From RECG01 sp964444805 (GTDB taxonomy: Bacteria > Bacillota_I > Bacilli_A > Acholeplasmatales > Acholeplasmataceae): DNA of 62,241 bases. Position numbers and translations under genes: made by a program. Below, one piece after another: positions 33,905-42,758 of the stretch; the stretch's first letter is position 1; the number at the start of each line of letters is the position of its first letter. The notes beneath the pieces were generated by a model, which ran no database searches, was not told where the DNA came from, and saw nothing but the letters and a program-made list of their open reading frames with translations. Location of the stretch: assembly GCA_964444805.1 (NCBI GenBank), contig CAYUIK010000051.1, positions 1 to 62,241 on the forward strand, read 5' to 3'.

Positions 33905-35218
33905 ATGGATCGAACCTTGAAACGACGTAAATTGTTCCATGCTAAAACCTTGGGTAAGAGCGTATTCGAGCGCTTTTTTGGCTTTGAACAAGGGGTCGAT
34001 ATTACCGATGACGTTGCGGTTCTCTATCGTCGAAACGTCGTAATCAAGAATATCATTCTTTTATCGAATGTCATCTATTCGCTTTTGCTTGTGCTTTTGT
34101 CGCTCAGTCCGGTTGGCGGTGTTACCGATTGGGTCGTAACCGTTCTCGTTTTTCCTTTGACCTATGTCATCAACAGGCTCTTGCGGACGCTCGTCAACCT
34201 CGATCCCAACGATAAAACGAAACAGATGGTTGCCATGTACGTCGCCGCTTTCTATATTTTCTTTTCATCCGTTTTGATCTATGCGCGTCTTTACCGGATC
34301 GAATACTTCGAAACGGGGGCATACATTCTCATGTATTACGCCGTTGTCGTCATTTCACTCTATCAGGAAAAGCGTCTTCTCTCCACGAGTTTCCAAGGCC
34401 TGTTAGCATTATTGACGGCGATTCACCTGATCTGGACGTATAGTCTACAAGGCATGGTTGACGACTTGTCGATCGTCGAGTTCGTGCCACTTTTCGTGCA
34501 ATCCCCCGAGTTTTCGGATATCCTTTTGCGGACATTCCTCTTCATTCTTTTCTATTTTGTCGTATACGCGATCGTTTCCATGGGTCAGTACATGCAGGAA
34601 GAACGCAAAAACGAATTGATTCGCCGTCGCCAAGTCCAATTCGATTTCACGCATATCGTCGGTGATCTCTTTTCCGTCGTTTTTTCGAGTTCATATGCGC
34701 TCATGGATAAGCGCCACGCCTATCAGGTCCAACAGATGAGTGAAAGACTCGCTGACGACTATGGTCTTTCCGATGATCGGATTACTGCCATCAATCATTA
34801 CGCCATGATCCACTTGCAGTATCAGGAAATCAAGGAACTGATTACGAACAAAGAAGCGCTCGACGAGCAGAACTATGATCTGCTCAAAGAAAAGACGGAA
34901 CTCGGATCAAAGATTGCGAAAAGGATGCAGCTCGCGCAAAAGTGCGAGGACATTACGCGCGCCCATATCGAAGGTACCGCGAACGAAAAGTTTCTCAACG
35001 AAATGCTCGTGATCCAACCGGAAATCGAATCCCAGATCATTTTGCTCGCCGATCTCTACATCACGATGCGAAGCGCCAAATCCTATAAAAGACCGCTCGC
35101 ACACAGTGCCGTCATGAAACTATTTCGCAGCGAGCTTTCCAATTATTTCGACTATGATCTTAAGGAACGGTTTTTCAAGTTTTCCGACGATTTTCTCGAG
35201 ATCTACAATAACTTTTGA
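33905..35218 (+). CDS. Membrane protein with a degenerate HD-GYP-like domain
   Basis: A 437-residue protein with six or so hydrophobic helices (about 45-235) and a cytosolic C-terminal half. That half recalls an HD-GYP domain: HAYQVQQMSERLADDYGL near the start and ADLYITMRSAKSYKRPLAHSAVMKLF with YFDYDLKERF near the end (compare the family ADxxdAltsxRpYr). The metal HD and GYP residues are lost, since AINHYAMIHL stands where an HDIGK-like sequence is expected, so it is probably not a phosphodiesterase. The start is ambiguous: ATG 33905 touches AAAGGA, whereas TTG 33917 is better spaced. Confidence 0.6.
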   Translation: MDRTLKRRKLFHAKTLGKSVFERFFGFEQGVDITDDVAVLYRRNVVIKNIILLSNVIYSLLLVLLSLSPVGGVTDWVVTVLVFPLTYVINRLLRTLVNLDPNDKTKQMVAMYVAAFYIFFSSVLIYARLYRIEYFETGAYILMYYAVVVISLYQEKRLLSTSFQGLLALLTAIHLIWTYSLQGMVDDLSIVEFVPLFVQSPEFSDILLRTFLFILFYFVVYAIVSMGQYMQEERKNELIRRRQVQFDFTHIVGDLFSVVFSSSYALMDKRHAYQVQQMSERLADDYGLSDDRITAINHYAMIHLQYQEIKELITNKEALDEQNYDLLKEKTELGSKIAKRMQLAQKCEDITRAHIEGTANEKFLNEMLVIQPEIESQIILLADLYITMRSAKSYKRPLAHSAVMKLFRSELSNYFDYDLKERFFKFSDDFLEIYNNF

Positions 35219-35224
35219 TCCGAG

Positions 35225-35253
35225 TTGACATTATCTTCGAATCGTAGTATGAT
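35225..35253 (+). promoter_or_regulatory. metK: Promoter of the S-box/metK transcript
   Basis: Consensus TTGACA (35225-35230), 17 bases and TATGAT (35248-35253), 21 bases before the riboswitch. Confidence 0.8.
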
Positions 35254-35273
35254 GAAAAGACAAGTTCATAGGA

Positions 35274-35405
35274 CTTATTAAGAGCTACGGAGGCTAGTGA
35301 CCATCGATGTAGCAGCAACCTATTTAGTTAGGTGCTAACCACGAGGGGTAAATCCCAACAATAAGGAAAACGTATGCTTTTCCTTCGAAAAGCGTATTTT
35401 TTTTC
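35274..35405 (+). ncRNA. SAM-I (S-box) riboswitch with terminator switch
   Basis: The aptamer has P1 CTTATT/AATAAG (35274-35279, 35360-35365), the AAGAG and GGAGG core, GCAACC, a P3 hairpin (ACCTA...TAGGT), GCTAACC and a short P4 (GGG/CCC). The terminator is GTATGCTTTT (35372-35381) pairing with AAAAGCGTAT (35388-35397) plus a T run. An antiterminator is visible: AAGGAAAA (35363-35370), from the 3' side of P1, pairs perfectly with TTTTCCTT (35378-35385). High SAM should therefore switch metK off. Confidence 0.9.
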
Positions 35406-35427
35406 AGACAAAAGGAGACAGACAAAA

Positions 35428-36591
35428 ATGACGACATATTTCAGCAGTGAATCGGTGACAGAGGGTCATCCGGATAAAGTTTGTGATCTGATTTCGGATG
35501 CGATCCTCGATGCCTGTTTAGAACAAGATCCTCAGGCACGCGTCGCGTGTGAAACCGCGATTACGAAGAATTACCTGCTTATTTTCGGTGAAATCACGAC
35601 AGAGGCAAAAATCGATTTCCAAGCGATCGCCCGAAAAACGATTTCAAAGATCGGTTATGGAAAAAAGGACTCGGGCTTTGATCTGGAAACCGCTCGCATC
35701 GATGTCCGCATCAAAGGACAGTCCGGCGATATCGCCCAAGGCGTCGATCGCGTAAAAGAAAACGTGCTCGGTGCGGGAGATCAGGGACTCATGTTCGGTT
35801 ACGCAACCGATGAAACGAAAGAATACATGCCGCTACCGATCGCGCTTTCACACCGAATCGCCCGTCGTCTTGCTGATGTTCGAAAGCAAAGGGTGATCGA
35901 AGGACTCGGTCCGGATGGGAAAACGCAGGTGACAGTCGCCTATGAGGACGGTAAACCGAGTTTCATCGACAACGTCGTTCTATCGACACAGCACCGGGAA
36001 GGTCTTGACCAAAACGTATTGAAAACAAGAATCATACATGAGGTCATCGAGCCCGTGCTCGCCGATTATGATACGACGAGGACGACCTATCAGATCAATC
36101 CGACCGGAAAGTTCGTCATCGGTGGTCCCGAAGGCGATGCCGGGATGACCGGACGAAAGATCATCGTCGATACCTATGGCGGTTACGCTCGGCACGGTGG
36201 CGGTGCGTTTTCCGGCAAGGATTCGACCAAAGTCGACCGCAGCGCAGCATACATGGCGCGTTATCTCGCCAAAAACGTGGTTGCCGCAAAACTGGCCAAG
36301 TCGTGTGAAATTCAGCTCGCTTACGCGATCGGTGTCACTAAACCGGTAAGCATCAACATCGACATGTTCAATAGCGGTGTCGTTCAGTCGGATGTTTTAA
36401 GTCGGTTCATCACCGAGCACTTCGACCTCAGTCCGAAAGGGATGATCGATCGACTCGGACTCCGGCGGCCGATTTTCGCACAAACCGCCTGTTATGGTCA
36501 TTTCGGTCGTGAAGAGGAAGAATTTACTTGGGAACGGCTCGATAGCGTTGAATTATTTAAACAATTGGGATATAATGACCGTAACGAGTAA
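35428..36591 (+). CDS. metK: S-adenosylmethionine synthetase
   Basis: A 387-residue enzyme making SAM from methionine and ATP. It has TEGHPDKVCDLISDAILDA, GAGDQGLMFGYATDET, and the GGGAFSGKDSTKVDRSAAYMARY phosphate-binding region. ATG 35428 is the start, with AAAGGAGA upstream; the 54-base in-frame extension covers the riboswitch terminator and is not coding. Confidence 0.98.
   Translation: MTTYFSSESVTEGHPDKVCDLISDAILDACLEQDPQARVACETAITKNYLLIFGEITTEAKIDFQAIARKTISKIGYGKKDSGFDLETARIDVRIKGQSGDIAQGVDRVKENVLGAGDQGLMFGYATDETKEYMPLPIALSHRIARRLADVRKQRVIEGLGPDGKTQVTVAYEDGKPSFIDNVVLSTQHREGLDQNVLKTRIIHEVIEPVLADYDTTRTTYQINPTGKFVIGGPEGDAGMTGRKIIVDTYGGYARHGGGAFSGKDSTKVDRSAAYMARYLAKNVVAAKLAKSCEIQLAYAIGVTKPVSINIDMFNSGVVQSDVLSRFITEHFDLSPKGMIDRLGLRRPIFAQTACYGHFGREEEEFTWERLDSVELFKQLGYNDRNE
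36548..36576 (+). promoter_or_regulatory. Promoter inside the 3' end of metK
   Basis: TTGAAT (36548-36553), 17 bases and TATAAT (36571-36576) lie within the last codons of metK and would drive the DUF3137-lemA pair independently of SAM. Confidence 0.65.
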
Positions 36592-36616
36592 ATATCGATA
36601 GACGGGAGTTGACATT

Positions 36617-37543
36617 ATGAACGAACGCATTGAAGCGATCGAAACGAAACGAAAAGGACTCTATGAGACGTTCAAAAAAGAGCGGAACAAAGGTATCCTA
36701 TTCGGTGGTCTGGCCATTGTTTTGTTTATTACAAGTTTTGGAATCGGTGGGGATGCGATCGAACCCTTTACCGCTTTAATCGGCGGGATCTTGCTTGTAG
36801 TTGCCATCGTTTTCGGCGCGAAGGCGGCAAAACACGCCGAGACGTTTAAAAAACTGATCAAGAGTGAGTTCATCATTGAGATGCTCAAGACACAGTTCGA
36901 GGATGTCACGTACAGTCACAAGCAAAGCATTCCGATCAATCGGATCAATCAGACGAAAATGATCAAGGCCCCCGACCGTTTCTCCGGTGAGGACTACATA
37001 GCGGGGACGTATAAAGGCGTATCGTTCGAAGTATCGGATGTCGACCTCAAAGAGCGGGTCGAGACGCGTGATTCGAAAGGAAATACGCACGTTAGCTACC
37101 AGACGTATTTTAAAGGTCGCTGGTACATCTATCAGTTTCCTCGTGCGTTTGAAGGTACGCTCAAGATCGCTGAGGGTCGGGGCTATCAGATGAACCATCG
37201 GGGACTCGAAAAAGTCGAGACCGAAAGCATCACTTTTAATAAGAAGTTCGCGATCTACGCTTCGGATATGCAGTATGCTTTCTACCATCTGACGCCCGTC
37301 ATCATGGAAAAATTCATGGAACTCGAACGCATGCACCGTGGACAAATACTCTTCTATTTTCACGACAATGAACTGCATATCGGCATCAATGACCGCAAGG
37401 ATTATTTGGAAGTACCTATTTCGCGCTCGCTCGACGATCAGGCGATCAATGATTTCAGAAGTGATATCGAAATCATTCCCGCCATCATCAATGAAGTGCG
37501 TTTAGATAGCGATAAGTTCAATCGAAAACCAAAAAGGAGCTAA
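36617..37543 (+). CDS. DUF3137-like membrane protein
   Basis: A 308-residue protein with a charged N-terminal helix, two transmembrane segments (about 27-46 and 50-70) and a cytosolic domain of about 230 residues containing GTYKGVSFEVSDVDL and FYFHDNELHIGINDRKDYLEVPI. This is the DUF3137 pattern, commonly found next to lemA. The function is unknown. lemA begins 3 bases later. Confidence 0.75.
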   Translation: MNERIEAIETKRKGLYETFKKERNKGILFGGLAIVLFITSFGIGGDAIEPFTALIGGILLVVAIVFGAKAAKHAETFKKLIKSEFIIEMLKTQFEDVTYSHKQSIPINRINQTKMIKAPDRFSGEDYIAGTYKGVSFEVSDVDLKERVETRDSKGNTHVSYQTYFKGRWYIYQFPRAFEGTLKIAEGRGYQMNHRGLEKVETESITFNKKFAIYASDMQYAFYHLTPVIMEKFMELERMHRGQILFYFHDNELHIGINDRKDYLEVPISRSLDDQAINDFRSDIEIIPAIINEVRLDSDKFNRKPKRS

Positions 37544-37546
37544 AAC

Positions 37547-38107
37547 ATGGAAGAATTTGGAATCGTATTATTAGTCGTAGGTATTATCGCCTTTTTCGTG
37601 GTCGTATGGATCATTACGACAACAAACAGTTTCCGACGCATGCTCGTCAAGATCGATGAATCGGAATCGAGTATCGACGTCGCATTGACGAAGCGTTTTG
37701 ACCTTCTGACCAAGATGTTTCAAGCAACCAAAGGATACATGAAGCACGAACAGGAAACACTTGAGAAAGTCGTCAAACTGAGACAGCCCGGGCATTCCGC
37801 GAGCATCAATGAAAAACAGGAATTCGCCAATGAGGTATCCAAGGGTTTGCAAAGACTCAACGTCGTCGTCGAGCAATACCCCGATCTTAAAGCCTCACAA
37901 AACGTTCTCAAACTGCAGGACGCTACGTTTGAAGTCGAAGAAAATTTGCAGGCTTCTCGTCGTGTCTACAACTCGAACGTATCCTATTACAACCAGAAAG
38001 TCGTCGTCTTTCCGAGCAATATCATCGCGCGTTGGAAAAACTTTGGCAAGCGCGATTTCTTCGAAGCCGAAGAAGTCAAGCGACAGGACGTCACATTCGA
38101 TTTTTAG
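37547..38107 (+). CDS. lemA: LemA family protein
   Basis: A 186-residue LemA protein: one N-terminal transmembrane helix (about 5-27) and a four-helix bundle with LVKIDESESSIDVALTKRFDLLTKMFQATKGYMKHEQETLE and YNSNVSYYNQKVVVFPSNIIA. The role of the family is not established. The pairing with DUF3137 suggests a joint membrane function. Confidence 0.92.
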   Translation: MEEFGIVLLVVGIIAFFVVVWIITTTNSFRRMLVKIDESESSIDVALTKRFDLLTKMFQATKGYMKHEQETLEKVVKLRQPGHSASINEKQEFANEVSKGLQRLNVVVEQYPDLKASQNVLKLQDATFEVEENLQASRRVYNSNVSYYNQKVVVFPSNIIARWKNFGKRDFFEAEEVKRQDVTFDF

Positions 38108-38116
38108 AACCAACCA

Positions 38117-38139
38117 AACGCCGAAAGGCGTTTTTTTTT
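38117..38139 (+). terminator. Intrinsic terminator after lemA
   Basis: AACGCC (38117-38122), GAAA loop and GGCGTT (38127-38132), followed by nine Ts. Confidence 0.88.
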
Positions 38140-38211
38140 CGTATGACCAAAAAAAACGGGGCAAAGAAATCTTCGATATATGTCGCCGTCAAAGGTATCC
38201 GAAAGGACGAA

Positions 38212-38239
38212 TTACAACGATTATGTTAAATCGTTGTAA
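38212..38239. repeat. 11-bp inverted repeat upstream of secA
   Basis: TTACAACGATT and AATCGTTGTAA are perfect inverted arms around a 6-base centre (ATGTTA), 14 bases upstream of the secA -35. It looks like a regulator binding site; it is outside the predicted secA transcript. Confidence 0.5.
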
Positions 38240-38252
38240 AAGGCATAATGAC

Positions 38253-38281
38253 TTGTCAAAACGGCTATATTATAGTATCAT
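38253..38281 (+). promoter_or_regulatory. secA: Promoter of secA
   Basis: TTGTCA (38253-38258), 17 bases and TATCAT (38276-38281); the leader to ATG 38309 is about 20 bases. Confidence 0.55.
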
Positions 38282-38308
38282 GAGAGGGAATGCAAAGGAT
38301 GTGTGTCT

Positions 38309-40780
38309 ATGTTGAAAAAGTGGTTCGATCCGGGTAAAAAGATATTGAAAGAGGCCAAAAAAATCGCGGAAGCGGTTTTCGAACTCGAGGGTGAGATGGC
38401 AGCGCTCGATGACTCGGATTTCAAGAAGAAAACAGAAGAATTCAAACAAAGGTATGCAAAGGGCGAGAAGCTCGAGAGCTTGGAAGTCGAAGCATATGCG
38501 CTCGTGCGTGAAGCAGCCAAGCGCGTCACGGGACTCGTTCCCTATTTCGTGCAGGTGCAGGGAGCGGCGAGTATTTTTCGTGGTAACATCGCCGAAATGA
38601 AGACCGGTGAGGGAAAGACGCTGACTGCCGTTATGCCGGCGTATCTGAACGCTTTGAATGGTGAAGGCGTTCACATCGTCACCGTCAACGAATACCTCGC
38701 TTCGCGTGAGGCGAACGGGGAGATCGGTGAGCTGTTTCGCTTTCTCGGACTGACGGTCGGACTGAATCTGCGTGATCTTACGCGGGAACAGAAAAAGGAA
38801 GCTTACGACTGTGATATCCTCTATTCGACCAACAGTGAACTCGGATTCGACTATTTGCGCGACCACATGGTTCTCTATGCGCGCGACATGGTCGCCCGTC
38901 GTGGGCTTAATTATGCGATCATCGATGAAGTCGACTCGATTTTAATTGATGAGGCACGGACGCCTTTGATCATCTCCGGAGGCGCAAAGCAGAACTATAA
39001 TCTCTATCAATCCGCCGACCGTTTCGCGAAATCCTTACGCGATGAGGACTATGAGATCGATATCGAAGCTAAAACGATCGCACTGACACCTTCCGGGATC
39101 AAGCGGGCCGAACAGATCTTTCAGCTCGATAATCTCTACGATCTCAGACACGTCACGCTCGTGCACCACATCAACAATGCACTGCGTGCGAACTATATCA
39201 TGTTCCGCGACAAGGACTATGTCGTCGACAACGATGAAGTTCTGATCGTCGATCAGTTTACGGGACGTATTCTCAGAGGACGCCAGTTCAGCGAGGGCCT
39301 GCATCAAGCTCTCGAAGCGAAGGAAGGCGTTCGGATCAAGAAGGAAACGACGACGGTCGCGACCATCACGTATCAGAATTTTTTCCGCATGTACAAAAAG
39401 CTTTCCGGTATGACCGGTACTGCGAAAACAGAGGAAGACGAGTTTCGCGATATCTATAACATGGATGTCGTCGAAATACCGACCAATGAGCCGGTCATTC
39501 GTAACGATGAGCCGGATTACATCTTCGCGAACATGAAGGACAAGTTTGACGCGTTGGTCGATGAAATCGAACGACGATATGAAATCGGTCAACCGATGCT
39601 GATCGGAACGATCGCGGTCGAAACGTCCGAAGATATTTCCCGCATGCTCCGGCAGCGACGTATTCCCCATGAAGTGCTCAATGCCAAGAATCACGAGCGC
39701 GAAGCGGAGATCGTTGCCAAAGCGGGTTTAAAGAAGTCGGTTACGATCGCGACCAACATGGCTGGTCGTGGAACCGACATCAAACTCGGTGAAGGCGTCG
39801 TCGAACTCGGTGGACTTGCCGTAATCGGCAGTGAACGACACGAATCACGGCGGATCGACAATCAGTTGCGTGGTCGAAGTGGTCGTCAGGGTGACCCGGG
39901 ATACTCCCGGTTCTATCTTTCCGCCGAAGATGAGTTGATGCAGCGTTTCGGGAGCGAGACGTTTAAACGACGGATCGAAATGCTCGAACGCATCAACACG
40001 ACGGGTGAGCCGCTCGCTTCGAAAATGTTTTCCCGGTTTGTCGCCGGTGCTCAAAAGCGAATCGAAGGGAACAACTACGACGCGCGAAAGAATGTCCTTA
40101 AATACGATGACGTCCTGCGCAAACAACGAGAAGTCATCTATCAGGAACGTCGTGACGTCCTGACGCTCGACAGTATCGAAGGCCATGTGCGTGAGACGGT
40201 GTCCAACAGTATTTCGAGTGTTCTCGATCAGCACATCCATCCGGTCGGTAAGAATCAGTTTGAAATTGACGATGACGCGATCGTCGCTTATTTCAACGGC
40301 AATTATTTCCCACCGGAAACGTTGGATCAAGAGACCTTACAACAATACGACGAAGTCGAAATCAAGGAATATATCGTCGCACTTGCCAATCGCGAAATCG
40401 ATCAGAAGAAAGAAAACGTCCCCGAGGCGGTTTTCAATGAGTTTCTCAAAGTCGTCATGTTACGCGTCATCGACACGTACTGGATGCGTCACATCGACGC
40501 GATGAGTGAACTCAGACAAGGTGTGTCCTTGCAGTCCTACGGCCAAGACAATCCTTTGACCATCTATCAAAGTGAAGGGTTGCGCATGTTCAATGAGATG
40601 GTCAACAACATCGCGCGAGACGTTACGCGCTATGTCTTGCGGGCACAGATCCAGTATAACGTCGAGCGTGAAGCAGTCGTTAAGAACACGTCGACGAACC
40701 AGGGACGGACGGATTCCGGGAAACCGAAAAAACCGAAAGTCAGAAAAAACCGCAACCAAAGAAATCTGCCCTGGCGCTAA
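38309..40780 (+). CDS. secA: Preprotein translocase ATPase SecA
   Basis: An 823-residue SecA, the motor that drives secreted proteins through SecYEG. Walker A MKTGEGKTLTAV, the DEVDSILIDEARTPLIISG region, TGTAKTEEDEF, and the second ATPase domain with ATNMAGRGTDIKLG and RGRSGRQGDPG are intact. The C-terminus is a basic tail without the CxC-CH zinc motif found in many SecA proteins. ATG 38309 is preferred to GTG 38303 for spacing to AAAGGA. prfB follows 11 bases later. Confidence 0.97.
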   Translation: MLKKWFDPGKKILKEAKKIAEAVFELEGEMAALDDSDFKKKTEEFKQRYAKGEKLESLEVEAYALVREAAKRVTGLVPYFVQVQGAASIFRGNIAEMKTGEGKTLTAVMPAYLNALNGEGVHIVTVNEYLASREANGEIGELFRFLGLTVGLNLRDLTREQKKEAYDCDILYSTNSELGFDYLRDHMVLYARDMVARRGLNYAIIDEVDSILIDEARTPLIISGGAKQNYNLYQSADRFAKSLRDEDYEIDIEAKTIALTPSGIKRAEQIFQLDNLYDLRHVTLVHHINNALRANYIMFRDKDYVVDNDEVLIVDQFTGRILRGRQFSEGLHQALEAKEGVRIKKETTTVATITYQNFFRMYKKLSGMTGTAKTEEDEFRDIYNMDVVEIPTNEPVIRNDEPDYIFANMKDKFDALVDEIERRYEIGQPMLIGTIAVETSEDISRMLRQRRIPHEVLNAKNHEREAEIVAKAGLKKSVTIATNMAGRGTDIKLGEGVVELGGLAVIGSERHESRRIDNQLRGRSGRQGDPGYSRFYLSAEDELMQRFGSETFKRRIEMLERINTTGEPLASKMFSRFVAGAQKRIEGNNYDARKNVLKYDDVLRKQREVIYQERRDVLTLDSIEGHVRETVSNSISSVLDQHIHPVGKNQFEIDDDAIVAYFNGNYFPPETLDQETLQQYDEVEIKEYIVALANREIDQKKENVPEAVFNEFLKVVMLRVIDTYWMRHIDAMSELRQGVSLQSYGQDNPLTIYQSEGLRMFNEMVNNIARDVTRYVLRAQIQYNVEREAVVKNTSTNQGRTDSGKPKKPKVRKNRNQRNLPWR

Positions 40781-40791
40781 GGAGATCAACG

Positions 40792-41889
40792 ATGGAACGT
40801 TACGAAGTACATAAAGTCCTCGCGGAGTATGAGGATACGCTCGAATCGCTAAGAAACGCGATCGATCCCGATACGCTTCTCAAACGTTATCAGGAGTTGA
40901 ATCGCGTCATGCAGGATCCGGAATTTTGGAAGAACACGAAAGAAGCCAAGAAAACATCGAAAGAAGCCAATCAGATCAAAGGGAAAGTCGACGCTTTGAA
41001 GAAACTCGAAGCGGACTACCTGAATGTCGTGGACTGGTTCGAGATCGCCGAAGAACAGTCCGAAGAATGGAGTATCCTCGAAACCGATATCGACCGCTTT
41101 AGAAAAGAACTCAAGGCCTTTGAGATCGAAACGCTTCTAAACGGACCGTATGATGACGCCAACGCGATCGTGGAACTTCACCCCGGTGCCGGTGGCACCG
41201 AGGCGCAGGACTGGTGTGACATGCTTTTTCGCATGTATCAGCACTATGCCCAAAAAAAGCATTACAAGGTCGAGATCCTCGATTATCAGAGCGGTGATGA
41301 AGCGGGAATCAAGAGCGTGACGATGCACGTCAAGGGACCTTATGCCTACGGTTATCTCAAAGCCGAGCGAGGCGTTCACCGTCTGGTTCGCATTTCGCCC
41401 TTCGACTCGAATGCGCGACGCCATACGTCGTTTGCATCGGTTGACATCATGCCCGAACTCGACGATGAAATCGAACTCGACATCAAGGATGACGACCTTA
41501 AGATCGATGTCTATCGAAGCAGTGGAGCCGGCGGCCAGTCGGTCAACACGACGGATTCGGCCGTTCGGATTACCCATTTGCCTTCCGGTATCGTGGTGAC
41601 CTGTCAGAATGAACGCAGCCAGATCAAAAATCGGGAAACGGCGCTGTCGATTCTAAAAGCGAAACTCATGCAGGAAGAAATCCGTCGGCAGGAAGAAGAA
41701 GTCAAATCGATCAAGGGCGAACAAAAGGACATCGCCTGGGGCTCGCAAATTCGCTCCTACGTCTTCCACCCCTATCAGATGGTCAAGGATCACCGGACGA
41801 ATCACGAGATCGGAAACGTCGAAGCTGTCATGGACGGGGATTTGGATGCCCTGATCAACGCCTATCTCAAAAAGGGTGATGCATCGTGA
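40792..41889 (+). CDS. prfB: Peptide chain release factor 2, no frameshift site
   Basis: A 365-residue RF2, reading UAA and UGA. SPF (about residue 202) is the RF2 tripeptide and GGQ (about 247) the catalytic motif. Most prfB genes have an in-frame UGA near codon 25 and a +1 shift; here the frame is continuous from ATG 40792. It confirms UGA as stop. It is coupled to yitT by a GTGA overlap. Confidence 0.97.
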   Translation: MERYEVHKVLAEYEDTLESLRNAIDPDTLLKRYQELNRVMQDPEFWKNTKEAKKTSKEANQIKGKVDALKKLEADYLNVVDWFEIAEEQSEEWSILETDIDRFRKELKAFEIETLLNGPYDDANAIVELHPGAGGTEAQDWCDMLFRMYQHYAQKKHYKVEILDYQSGDEAGIKSVTMHVKGPYAYGYLKAERGVHRLVRISPFDSNARRHTSFASVDIMPELDDEIELDIKDDDLKIDVYRSSGAGGQSVNTTDSAVRITHLPSGIVVTCQNERSQIKNRETALSILKAKLMQEEIRRQEEEVKSIKGEQKDIAWGSQIRSYVFHPYQMVKDHRTNHEIGNVEAVMDGDLDALINAYLKKGDAS

Positions 41890-42758
41890 GTAAACGCAAG
41901 CTCAAGGAATGGACGGAGATCTCATTAGGCGTTTTCGTGCTTTCTGTGGGCTTTTATTTCTTTCTATTGCCACAAGCACTCGTCATTGGTGGCGTTATGG
42001 GGGTTGCCGTATTTTTCAAGGAAATCATTTCCGTTAGTCTTTTCATCTATATCGTCAATGGTGCGCTGTTGATCGTTGGACTGATCTTTCTTGGCGGCGT
42101 GTTTTTCTGGAAAACGATCTATGCATCGCTTCTTTCGCCGAGCATTCTTTTCGTGTTCGAACTTTTCATGGAAGAAGACATGATTATGAAGCACTTGTCG
42201 GAAAGCCCGCTTTTGATCGGAACATCCTTTGGTGGGCTGCTCGTTGGTCTTGGTCTCGGCTTGGTCCTTCGCAACAACGGGACGACCGGAGGTATCGATA
42301 TCATTCAAAAGATCGCCAACAAATATCTCAAGATCCCTTTTTCCTGGGCGATGTATGCCACGGATGGAACGATCATTTTGATCGCGATGATCATCGACTT
42401 GCAGCTCGGTCTCTATGCCGTCTTCGCCATGCTCATTTCCGGGTTCATCATTGACCGGGTGGCGATCGAGGGAAGACCCGGTTATACGGTTTTCATCGTT
42501 ACGCTCAAGGGTCCGGATGTCCAGCAGGAAATCTATCGACGACTGAAACGCGGATTGACCAGGGTGCGCGTCATCGGCGGATATTCCGGGTCGGAACGAG
42601 ACATGATCATCTGTACCGTCAACCGCATGCAACTCTATTCGTTTAAGATGTTGATCAAAGAAATCGATCCCGAAGCCTTCACCTTTGTCACGAAGACGAA
42701 AGAAGCGCTCGGAGAAGGATTCAGCAGGGAGGCATACGCATGGCAGGCAAAAGGCTAG
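41886..42758 (+). CDS. YitT family membrane protein
   Basis: A 290-residue protein with about six hydrophobic helices in the first 200 residues (including GGVMGVAVFFKEI and LRNNGTTGGIDIIQKI, as in YitT) and a C-terminal DUF2179 domain (GYSGSERDMIICTVNRMQLYSFKMLIKEIDPEAF). The transport role is unknown. The start is GTG, overlapping the prfB stop; its end overlaps the protease gene by 19 bases. Confidence 0.88.
   Translation: MSKRKLKEWTEISLGVFVLSVGFYFFLLPQALVIGGVMGVAVFFKEIISVSLFIYIVNGALLIVGLIFLGGVFFWKTIYASLLSPSILFVFELFMEEDMIMKHLSESPLLIGTSFGGLLVGLGLGLVLRNNGTTGGIDIIQKIANKYLKIPFSWAMYATDGTIILIAMIIDLQLGLYAVFAMLISGFIIDRVAIEGRPGYTVFIVTLKGPDVQQEIYRRLKRGLTRVRVIGGYSGSERDMIICTVNRMQLYSFKMLIKEIDPEAFTFVTKTKEALGEGFSREAYAWQAKG

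Noticed and set aside
35374..35427. Longer MetK N-terminus
   Set aside because: The extra codons cover the riboswitch terminator; the ribosome site and family homology both point to ATG 35428.
38143..38229. A 28-codon frame upstream of secA as a SecM-like leader peptide
   Set aside because: It has no ribosome site, no hydrophobic segment or arrest-like end, begins in the T tract of the lemA terminator and lies upstream of the predicted secA promoter.
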